Assembly (NCBI RefSeq): GCF_000699445.3
Contig: NC_067195.1
Span: forward strand, 84,516,569-84,580,568
DNA from: Schistosoma haematobium
Lineage: Eukaryota > Platyhelminthes > Trematoda > Strigeidida > Schistosomatidae
Length of the DNA stretch: 64,000 bases
Reading direction: 5' to 3'
Below are positions 59,501 through 64,000 of this stretch, one piece after another. The notes beneath the pieces are model-generated. The model had not been told where the DNA came from. It saw nothing but the letters and a program-made list of their open reading frames with translations, and did no database searches. Within the stretch, counting starts at the first letter, position 1; each line of letters begins with the position of its first letter. The position numbers and the translations under genes were made by a program.

Positions 59501-61220
59501 CACCGACTACCATGGGACTGCACCTCCTCACGATGCCCCACTGCCTTGTGGGTCAGACCCTCAGGTCAAAGGCTCGGGGTGTGGCCTCCTAAGTAAATCA
59601 CCTGCCTCGGTTTGGGCACCCGGGCAGTATCACAGCCCTCACACATATCAAATGAGATATGTGTGGCGCATATGTATTTGGTGCCTCCTTGTACCAATAT
59701 CTATGTGTTAAAATAAATAAATAAGTTTAAATAGTACAACGTAACAAAGTAAAAATACATATTAGTCAATAGAAAGAAAACATAGATCTGAATACGTCAG
59801 TGTCACGTCACTTAAGTCAGGGTGGAGATCAAAAATAAGTCAAAATAACGTAGATGCATTCTGTAAGTTTTTTATAGCACGTATTAAGTTCCTGTACCTA
59901 CTAAACACTGTTAGACTGAAACGAATATAAGAAGCATGGAGTTTATTTGGAGCACACGCAAATATGTCTTTTAATGATTGCTCTAGCTAGGTATGAAACA
60001 ATAAGAGGAGATTACATTGTAACATTGATACGCACAAAAGTTTAAGATAAAGTGGATGGATATACAAATATTTGTTAACACACCCAATCATTGGAATAAG
60101 TTTTGATCCGGACAAACTGAATAATGAAGAATCTATACCGAAGTCATGTTTAGCAACAATATTTTCTGGATGACCAACAGGAAATACGATTAATCGTAAA
60201 GTAGGCAGGTAAATATCAGGAGTTTGGACATTAACAGTAATCTATAGGATAAACGGAGAGAAAAAAAAAGAATTTCGAGTAATGAAATAGGAGAGAATTA
60301 CTACTATGTACCAATTAGTTCATAAAATTTTGAACCATTCGTAAAAGACTAAAACATAAGTCATTGGGTATAACAGTCGAACTATGCTTCAGCAAATCAT
60401 GAAAATACCTATTGGATTCATACTTTTGTACTTACATTATCCAATAAGACGAAGCTAATCAGAATTATGTGGTATTAAATATTAGAGAACTTATATAGAA
60501 ACACAAGAGTTTTCGGTAAGCTTTCTTTTTACAACTCTTTTAACATAATCAGAAAGCATAATGTTAAAATTACGGCACATTGTATAATAAAGGAAAACGT
60601 AGTTGAAGTAGGTGAACTTGCAGAAAACACCAATGGTTAAGTACGTCTGAAAAAATTCCGACTGATGTCGTAAACCTTTCTTTATACTCGTTCAGTGGAT
60701 TTGATAGTTATATTAACAAATTGAAAAGTAAATATTTTTGAAGCGTTGTAGGGTTGGTCGGTCAGTAAGATAACACACTATTTAAAACCAACTGATCTAT
60801 CCTACGGACCATATTGCTCTGACCCGTCCATTGGGACCGATCTTAACTGACGTCTATAGAAGGGAATATGGACAACAAGAATAACAGCGATGAGTCGCTG
60901 TATAGGAAATAAATGGATAACATATTAGTTACATGAAATAGGCATACTGTTGAAGTACAGATCTTGGATACACTCAATGTTATATTTAAACAAGAAATGC
61001 TTTAGAATCAAACATACCAAAGAAGTACAAAGGTGACGAATTATGTAGAAATGTAGTCCATTTGTGTCAGTGGTTAGCATCTGCAAATTTACATGATCAG
61101 GAACTGCATGTTCAACATCATTGCGAGAAGATAGTTTACTTGACTCCCTTGTCACTTGATCCAATATAAGATTTGATAAAATATTAGGATTTATATGTAC
61201 AGAGATCCTGTATACACAAC
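32781..61220 (-). CDS. LAMP-family type I lysosomal/endosomal membrane glycoprotein (seven exons, 5' end outside or not found)
   Basis: Exons on the minus strand: 61220-61018, 60241-60084, 58677-58532, 51179-51034, 37711-37501, 33688-33500, 32926-32781. Splice phases agree at every junction (0, 2, 1, 0, 1, 1). Exons 4-7 form a LAMP lumenal domain. Four cysteines pair as expected: NIC to GFC spaced 37 residues, NC to SHC spaced 45. Family wording is visible ([38 protein letters not shown]). A Thr/Asn-rich stalk precedes this domain, and a single transmembrane helix ([20 protein letters not shown]) and a 14-residue tail follow. Many N-glycosylation sites. Exons 1-3 encode beta-rich lumenal sequence I do not recognise. 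LAMP proteins act at the lysosome membrane. Introns total about 27 kb and are full of transposons. Intron chain assembled by eye; transcripts would confirm it. Confidence 0.78.
33500..33688 (-). CDS. LAMP-family gene, exon 6
   Basis: Acceptor CCTTTAG, donor GTTAGT, phase 1 to 1. Encodes [20 protein letters not shown] and [16 protein letters not shown], matching the third-Cys strand and the conserved V-Q-A-F segment of LAMPs. Confidence 0.8.
35087..35612 (-). mobile_element. solo LTR, second copy, inverted relative to 601-1104
   Basis: On the minus strand begins TGTTATATCTTAG and ends GTCACAACA, parallel to 601-1104 throughout (shared TTTATTTCAAACATACTTGG / ATTTATTTCAGACATACTGG). Flanks CATAT and TATAT match at four of five positions, so the target duplication has partly decayed. 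An (AT)n run of about 26 bp (35526-35551) has expanded inside. It lies in an intron of the LAMP gene, same strand. Confidence 0.75.
35816..36439 (+). pseudogene. Penelope-like reverse transcriptase fragment
   Basis: RT motif A as [14 protein letters not shown], motif B as [17 protein letters not shown], and motif C as [11 protein letters not shown] with the catalytic Asp pair; then [12 protein letters not shown]. The true frame leaves this reading after LYKTH near 36330 and continues one base over ([12 protein letters not shown]). No upstream finger region. Confidence 0.85.
36397..37047 (+). pseudogene. Penelope-like GIY-YIG endonuclease region
   Basis: Continues the Penelope polyprotein to its natural stop. 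GIY-YIG core seen as [20 protein letters not shown], followed by the helix with conserved Arg and Glu-His ([10 protein letters not shown]) and the late Glu in [15 protein letters not shown]. Catalytic residues look intact, although the second tyrosine motif reads YIGRT as expected and the first is VYKF. Ends at 37047. Confidence 0.8.
37501..37711 (-). CDS. LAMP-family gene, exon 5
   Basis: Acceptor AATCTAG, donor GTAGGT, phase 0 to 1. Encodes [16 protein letters not shown] and [20 protein letters not shown], matching the second-Cys and W-L-T-F-X-F region of LAMP domains. Confidence 0.8.
38163..38759 (-). pseudogene. RTE C-terminal RT segment (ADD box onward)
   Basis: [14 protein letters not shown] carries the FADD catalytic box. 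Continues to ERTN and a TAG shared with two other copies in the window. Confidence 0.75.
38916..39386 (-). pseudogene. RTE reverse transcriptase segment
   Basis: Contains [46 protein letters not shown] and [14 protein letters not shown] (motif A). Several substitutions from family consensus; frame breaks after DRTTLRKLP. Confidence 0.75.
40230..40503 (+). pseudogene. older RTE fragment, left part (host of a nested insertion)
   Basis: Plus-strand coding remnants [31 protein letters not shown] and [11 protein letters not shown]. The sequence stops at the insertion site of the full-length element and resumes at 43714. Confidence 0.75.
40504..40516 (+). repeat. target-site duplication (left) of nested RTE
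   Basis: TTGGAAGTGCATA, identical to 43701-43713. Confidence 0.88.
40611..41393 (-). pseudogene. RTE RT active site and C-terminal region
   Basis: [15 protein letters not shown] holds the FADD box. Thumb-side sequence follows, ending in [14 protein letters not shown], a basic motif common at the end of RTE ORFs. Fully open across 260 codons. Confidence 0.85.
41418..42233 (-). pseudogene. RTE reverse transcriptase core
   Basis: RT motifs in order: [67 protein letters not shown] (motif A), TGVRQGC (motif B), then the nonsense codon. Confidence 0.85.
42230..43423 (-). pseudogene. RTE endonuclease and linker region
   Basis: Continues the endonuclease: [39 protein letters not shown] and [12 protein letters not shown] (the Asp-His catalytic pair). 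A charged linker follows, predicted helical, rich in Lys/Glu. It ends by frameshift near 42235. Confidence 0.82.
43210..43512 (-). pseudogene. RTE ORF N-terminus (endonuclease start)
   Basis: From ATG at 43512: [16 protein letters not shown] and [12 protein letters not shown] carry the catalytic Asn and Glu of the AP-endonuclease domain. Frame lost after HTQ near 43240. Confidence 0.8.
43701..43713 (+). repeat. target-site duplication (right) of nested RTE
   Basis: TTGGAAGTGCATA, identical to 40504-40516. Confidence 0.88.
43714..43965 (+). pseudogene. older RTE fragment, right part
   Basis: Continues the fragment of 40230-40503: GGATACATGTTAAGGAAATC, the GTGGAAAACCAAGGAACACA basic-region equivalent, and the 3' end near GGTAACTGGCATAACA. 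With the insertion removed, the two parts align to one 3' truncated copy. Confidence 0.75.
43966..45369. other. A+T-rich intron sequence
   Basis: Within a LAMP-gene intron. No exon or repeat recognised. Confidence 0.35.
45370..45840 (-). mobile_element. probable solo LTR (gypsy-type), boundaries uncertain
   Basis: Moderate-GC block in A+T-rich surroundings. On the minus strand it has a run of CTCGCTCGCTTG-like repeats, TATATAT, and GAAATAAACGTAACCAACGC (poly(A)-type signal) near its end. This is the layout of schistosome gypsy-like LTRs. No target duplication established. Confidence 0.4.
45841..47800. other. A+T-rich intron sequence
   Basis: No supported exon or repeat. Confidence 0.35.
47801..48520 (+). 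mobile_element. second Penelope-like element, 3' remnant with GIY-YIG-like region
   Basis: Coding remnant at 47904-48167 has [19 protein letters not shown] and [20 protein letters not shown], the layout of a Penelope GIY-YIG domain, but the second motif reads HWIEQ instead of YIGQ. Frames are broken after HIFD. A decayed hammerhead-like segment follows at 48460-48515 (CTGATGATGTTG, AGAAGAAACATG, then GTAAGCTCC instead of GAAAGCTCC). Confidence 0.6.
48606..49286 (+). repeat. 681-bp inverted repeat, left arm
   Basis: Inverse complement of 54229-54909. The lengths are equal and all stretches compared by eye are identical. No coding content. Unassigned family. Confidence 0.85.
49593..49745 (+). 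repeat. solo LTR-like relative of the gag-only element
   Basis: Diverged match to the LTRs at 8401 and 9982: TGTTTGTATGAACTAATGGTTCC, CGTTCGTTTGTGCTCATC, GGGATTCCTAGTTC. No internal region nearby. Confidence 0.5.
50639..50838 (+). mobile_element. near-perfect palindromic foldback element, copy 5 (core deleted)
   Basis: Arms 50667-50744 and 50761-50838, 78 bp each with one mismatch (CAGTGC versus CAATGC), around a 16-nt spacer. The 5' extension (50639-50666) is present. The tRNA-like core and the CUGANGA half of the hammerhead are gone; only CCATACTAGGACGAAACGG remains. Confidence 0.85.
51034..51179 (-). CDS. LAMP-family gene, exon 4 (stalk and first LAMP Cys)
   Basis: Acceptor TTATTCAG, donor GTAAGT. 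Encodes a Thr/Asn-rich stalk ([13 protein letters not shown]) followed by [20 protein letters not shown], the first cysteine strand of the LAMP fold. It sits inside the loop of the 681-bp inverted repeat. Confidence 0.75.
51571..51648 (+). repeat. remnant of foldback hammerhead element, copy 6
   Basis: 5' extension (ATCAGATGGATTTTGCAGAG) joined directly to part of an arm (GGTCTAGCTTCAACTGACTC). No core, no ribozyme. Confidence 0.55.
51815..52367 (+). mobile_element. 5'-truncated RTE fragment
   Basis: Plus-strand frame from about 51815 to 52285 encodes [40 protein letters not shown], and [14 protein letters not shown]. It closely resembles the C-terminal part of 40517-43700 and lacks the ERTN nonsense codon (reads [11 protein letters not shown]). 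Ends near GGAGTAACATTG. The expected tail GGCGTAAG is missing. Confidence 0.8.
52368..54228. other. intron sequence with an unassigned less A+T-rich block
   Basis: Between the LAMP exon at 51034 and the right inverted arm. A block near 52910-53290 is less A+T-rich and may be an old repeat; not identified. Confidence 0.3.
54229..54909 (-). repeat. 681-bp inverted repeat, right arm
   Basis: Inverse complement of 48606-49286, same length. Arms are separated by 4942 bp. Confidence 0.85.
54910..57079. other. A+T-rich intron sequence
   Basis: No exon recognised. 55270-55600 and 55790-55860 look repeat-derived but were not assigned. Confidence 0.3.
57080..57150 (+). ncRNA. hammerhead ribozyme-like motif, Penelope type
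   Basis: Stem I GUUU..GUG pairs with CAA..AAAC across an internal loop (one mismatch). Core CUGAUGA, stem II GUCGUUC/GAAUGAU with loop AGAA, core GAA, self-complementary AGCU as loopless stem III, then C at the cleavage position. One unpaired U lies between core A9 and stem II, as with the extra A at 5236-5286. The related segment at 48460-48515 is decayed. Confidence 0.6.
57151..58531. other. A+T-rich intron sequence
   Basis: Short open frames only; possibly old Penelope remnants near 57450-57760, not demonstrable. Confidence 0.3.
58532..58677 (-). CDS. LAMP-family gene, exon 3 with two possible donors
   Basis: Acceptor TTTATAG. Encodes [15 protein letters not shown] and [16 protein letters not shown]. 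Splicing at GTGATT (after 58532) keeps the frame into exon 4. Using GTATGT 8 nt further (after 58524) adds the bases GTGATTAG and brings an in-frame TAG into the mRNA. Confidence 0.6.
59238..59248 (+). repeat. target-site duplication (left)
   Basis: TAAGTTTAAAT, identical to 59722-59732. Confidence 0.75.
59249..59721 (+). mobile_element. short non-autonomous retroelement (473 bp)
   Basis: Bounded by an 11-bp perfect duplication. Its 5' 400 bp match the 5' leader of the non-LTR element at 15796, and its 3' end (TGTGGCGCATATGTATTTGG... TTGTACCAATAT, AAATAAATAAA) matches the 3' end at 18130-18205. It therefore looks like the two ends of one retrotransposon family joined without the coding region. 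Related copies at 13857 and 18206. Open frames within it have no motifs. Sits in a LAMP-gene intron. Confidence 0.75.
59722..59732 (+). repeat. target-site duplication (right)
   Basis: TAAGTTTAAAT, identical to 59238-59248. Confidence 0.75.
60084..60241 (-). CDS. LAMP-family gene, exon 2 of those seen
   Basis: Acceptor CCTATAG, donor GTGTGT, phases 0 to 2. Encodes [20 protein letters not shown] and [12 protein letters not shown]; likely extracellular/lumenal beta structure. Confidence 0.6.
61018..61220 (-). CDS. LAMP-family gene, most upstream exon seen
   Basis: Acceptor TTATTCAG, donor GTATGT. Enters in phase 1, so at least one exon lies upstream. Encodes about 67 residues including [10 protein letters not shown] and [12 protein letters not shown]; no known domain recognised. 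Confidence 0.55.
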
Positions 61221-62217
61221 CTGAATAAAATAAATTACATTATATTTCTTGTTTATCCATCTTTAAACATAGTAGCGCAAAAATAAAAAAACAAGTGTAC
61301 CATTTTATTGTAAATTAGATGAAAATGGCCATTTACAACAATAATTGCTAAAATGAATCAGATTAGTGTAATGATTACAAAATCATCTAGGTGTGTTGTT
61401 GCTTACTAAGGAGCCAGTCACAATCGAGAAAACTAGTTTCAGTTTTGCCCGAGTCAGTCAGTCAGTAACAACGTAGAACTTCGTACGTACGTACATCAGT
61501 TCGAGTTGCCATATCACATTAGCACAGAGATGCAGTTGTCGTATCGAATCCCGTAGTGGTGGAGGTGGTAAGAATATAAGTAGTAATCGGGAAAATTAGG
61601 GTTTGAAGATGTTATTCAAGGAGTATAATCCAGTGAAATAAATTTGGGAAGAGAAAAAAAAGAGACAAGACGGATTCAGGAGATCAGAATTTGGGAGAAC
61701 ACAAAGAATGGATGCACCTGCGCCATTGCAAACGATTTTGAGCCATGTCATTCAGGGTCTCTAACCATCGGTTGCTATCACCTCGCGGTCCCCAACCAGG
61801 TAGTCTACACATACCAACATGACTCAGTCCACTTGTCAGCGACTTCATGGACTTGTGCTATGTTTTGGTCTGGCCGCCCCTAGCTTTCTCCCAACCTTCT
61901 CCTATACCACTGAACATCGCACGTCGAGGCAGTCGGTCGTTGGGCATACGTAACACGTGTCCCAGCCATCTCAACTGATGAAGTTTCACTACGTCATCAA
62001 TTGATTTGCCATCCTTACCTAGTACCCGTTTCCTAACAACTGCGTTACTTACTCGGTGGTCCCAGGATATACGAGCAATGCTTCGAAGACACCTATGATC
62101 AAATACTAGTAACCTACGAATATCATCTACTCTTACCGGCCATGTTTAACTGCCATAAAGTAGGACGGAACGAACTGCTGCGCAGTAAACCCGTCCTTTG
62201 GTTGATAGACGGATATC

Positions 62218-62844
62218 TCACCTACTCCATAAATGACGCAAGTTGGCAAAAGCTAGTCGAGCCTTCTGTATCCGTGCTGAGATTTCGTCACACACCAAAC
62301 CACAAGGGCTGATGACACTTCCAAGATAAATGAAGCGATCGACACGCTCAACTACTTCACTCCCTATCATTAGTTCGGGTGTCGATGCAACCCAATCCTG
62401 AAGCAACATTTTAAATTTCGAGAGGGAGAATCGCATCCCGAACATGCTTGCATTGTTGCTTAGAGTGGTCAGAAGACTCTGCATTTTGTCAGCGTCTTCA
62501 CCAAATAAAACTATGTCATCAGCATATTCTAAGTCAACAAGTGAATCTCCCGGTAGAAGTTCAACTCCTGTAAATTTAGATGAGGAAAGTGTTATCTCTA
62601 AAAGTACGTCAATGACAAAGTTATACAAGAATGGGGAGAGTGGACAGCCCTGACGAACACCACTTGAGGTAATCAATTCTGATGACAGTTCTCCATAAGC
62701 TCTCACTCGACCAGTTGTGTTCGAGTAGAGAGCCTTTATAAGGTGGATGTACTTCTTTGGTACTCCTTTCAGTGACAAATACTGCCATAGAACCTCACGA
62801 TCAACAGAGTCGAATGCCACCTTAAGGTCGAAAAACACTACCAT
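62218..62844 (-). pseudogene. reverse transcriptase palm/thumb fragment
   Basis: VVFFDLKVAFDSVDREVLW (motif A), SSGVRQGCPLSPFLYNFVID (motif B), [18 protein letters not shown] (motif C) and IYLGSVISPCGLVCDEISAR. 208 codons open. Closest relative in the window is the fragment at 16533. Confidence 0.82.
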
Positions 62845-62934
62845 TGTGGTGCGTCTGAATGTGTGTCTATGTTCTAGGATTTGACGTAGTGTGGATATCT
62901 GGTCTATACAACCACGTCCAGGTCGAAAACCAGC

Positions 62935-63153
62935 CTAGTTTTCCCTAGTCTGCTCTTTACGAGCTTTAGTTAGGCGTCGAAGTATTATTGAAGCTAATAT
63001 TTTAGATACTATATTTGTCAAACTGATTCCTCTATGATTGTCACAAGAGGACTTATGTCCTTTCTTATAGACTGGCACAATCAGTGATTGAGACCAGTCA
63101 TATGGGATTACGTCGAGTTCCCAAATTCTACCTAAGACCTCAGTTAATCTCAC
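62935..63153 (-). pseudogene. reverse transcriptase finger fragment
   Basis: Contains VIPYDWSQSLIVPVYKKGHK and DNHRGISLTNIVSKILASII, the N-terminal RT motifs. Ends at a stop right before QAGFRPGRGC. Confidence 0.75.
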
Positions 63154-63330
63154 TGCTAATACTGGACCACCATCCTTAAAAATCTCAGGAGTAAACCTGT
63201 CAGGGCCTGCTGCTCTCCCTCGCTTCAGATTTCCTTTAGCTTTTTCAACTTCGTAAACAGTCGGAGGACCTACATTAACTTGTCATTCAGGTTGACTAGA
63301 GATTGTGGGAAACCGAAGTGTGGATGAAGG

Positions 63331-63894
63331 TTAGCTAAACTGATCCCTAAAGTGTTCTGCCCATCGATCCAATCTCCTGGATTGAGAATGTATATGTCCA
63401 TGTTTCTCTGAGATTGGTTCACTAACAATTGGGTTCATAATACCGGTTTCCTCAACAAGTCTGAACAATTGTCTGCTGTTATCTATTGCCGCTGCCTTTT
63501 CCATCTCTCTTGCTTTCGCTACCCACCACTGTTCGCGATCATTGTGTAGGCTTCTTGTCAGCTTGCGCTTGAGCTGACTCCGCTCTTCGTTATGTTCAGA
63601 TCCAGATGGAATGAGTTTTCGAGCATCTATCAGTGCGGTAGATGTTGCTGAGATCCAGTGCTGCTCCCTAACCTTGTGGTTTATCGTACTAGCAGATATC
63701 ACTGCTTTTTCCACAGCTTCTCGGATATCATTCCATGCTGCCTCAGGGTGGGCTTCGCCTACATGGCTGCCTAACTGTTTTTCTAGTTGTTCCTGAAATA
63801 TACTCTTAGCTTGACTATCATTAAGTAGGGCCCTAAGAAGTTTCCTTGCAGTGTCTTTCCTACGTCCTGTAGGACGCAGACAAATACGCGCCAA
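63331..63894 (-). pseudogene. linker region between endonuclease and RT
   Basis: Charged, helical-looking segment (RKDTARKLLRALLNDSQAKS, EEAAWNDIREAVEKA-like). Includes LDRWAEHFRDQFS, the conserved lead-in to RT in this clade. No catalytic residues. Confidence 0.6.
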
Positions 63895-64000
63895 TCTGGG
63901 CCATCTTTGGCGCCTTCGTGATGTTAGTCTGGCTGTAAAAGGTCGGATCTACAACGCGTCGGTGAGAGCAGTTTTGCTCTATGCTTGTGAAACCTGGCTT
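63885..64000 (+). pseudogene. start of a plus-strand retrotransposon fragment cut by the window edge
   Basis: Encodes [20 protein letters not shown] and [15 protein letters not shown], closely matching 16866-16985. It abuts the minus-strand element at 63884 head to head. Confidence 0.7.

Larger units (their letters stand above)
61440..63884 (-). mobile_element. non-LTR retrotransposon, second RTE-like family, 5'-truncated
   Basis: Minus orientation: linker (63894-63331), RT fingers (63153-62935), RT palm and thumb (62844-62218), then a C-terminal region with breaks and a 3' end near 61440. The frame has an amber stop in FRPGRGC-side sequence near 62935 and a broken stretch at 63160-63330. 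Endonuclease absent. Confidence 0.75.

Noticed and set aside
59231..59596. 121-codon plus-strand frame
   Set aside because: It falls entirely in the 473-bp non-autonomous element, and its relatives at 15799 and 14152 do not keep the frame.
1..64000. CRISPR arrays, bacterial operons, prophage
   Set aside because: No regularly spaced direct repeats, no ribosome-binding-site-led gene clusters. Spliced genes and retroelements show this is animal DNA.

Overview
This 64 kb window is A+T-rich, repeat-dense, intron-containing animal DNA. It most likely comes from a blood fluke (genus Schistosoma) or a close digenean relative. The reasons are several dispersed tRNA-related elements carrying a hammerhead ribozyme (the schistosome Sm-alpha type), many truncated RTE-type non-LTR retrotransposons ending in short TTAC/GTAA or AAATA repeats, Penelope-like elements, gypsy-type solo LTRs, and small exons separated by long repeat-filled introns. 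Nothing in it looks bacterial. The genus is an inference from repeat content and could not be checked by database search.

Two host genes can be supported, both on the minus strand. (1) Uroporphyrinogen decarboxylase (heme pathway): four exons from 19063 down to 11672, complete, predicted 365 aa, with all splice sites in phase. (2) A LAMP-family type I membrane glycoprotein: seven exons from 61220 down to 32781, with a 5' end probably beyond the window. I assembled its small exons by splice phase. They carry the four-cysteine LAMP lumenal domain, a transmembrane helix and a short tail that lacks the usual tyrosine sorting signal. One exon has two competing donors 8 nt apart; the stronger-looking one adds an in-frame stop.

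Almost everything else is mobile DNA. 1-11.5 kb: hammerhead elements, a 504-bp solo LTR with a 5-bp target duplication, a rearranged RTE copy, a Penelope terminal region with an 82-bp inverted repeat and hammerhead motif, and a gag-only LTR retrotransposon. 11.5-19 kb: UROD, with repeats in each intron, including an RTE fragment nested in a second non-LTR element. 19-32 kb: intergenic, with a CR1-like element, a decayed RTE copy, a hammerhead element and a young 5'-truncated RTE with a perfect 14-bp target duplication. 32.8-61.2 kb: LAMP gene, whose introns hold a solo LTR, a Penelope element with reverse transcriptase and GIY-YIG motifs, an internally deleted RTE, a 3.18-kb full-length RTE inserted into an older related copy (perfect 13-bp target duplication), and a near-identical 681-bp inverted repeat flanking 4.9 kb that contains one LAMP exon. 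61.4-64 kb: a further non-LTR element and the start of another copy running off the edge.

The most interesting theme is ribozymes: hammerhead folds appear in at least two unrelated kinds of element (tRNA-related foldback elements and Penelope-like termini). In the foldback elements the long inverted arm overlaps the cleavage site, which suggests two mutually exclusive RNA folds.
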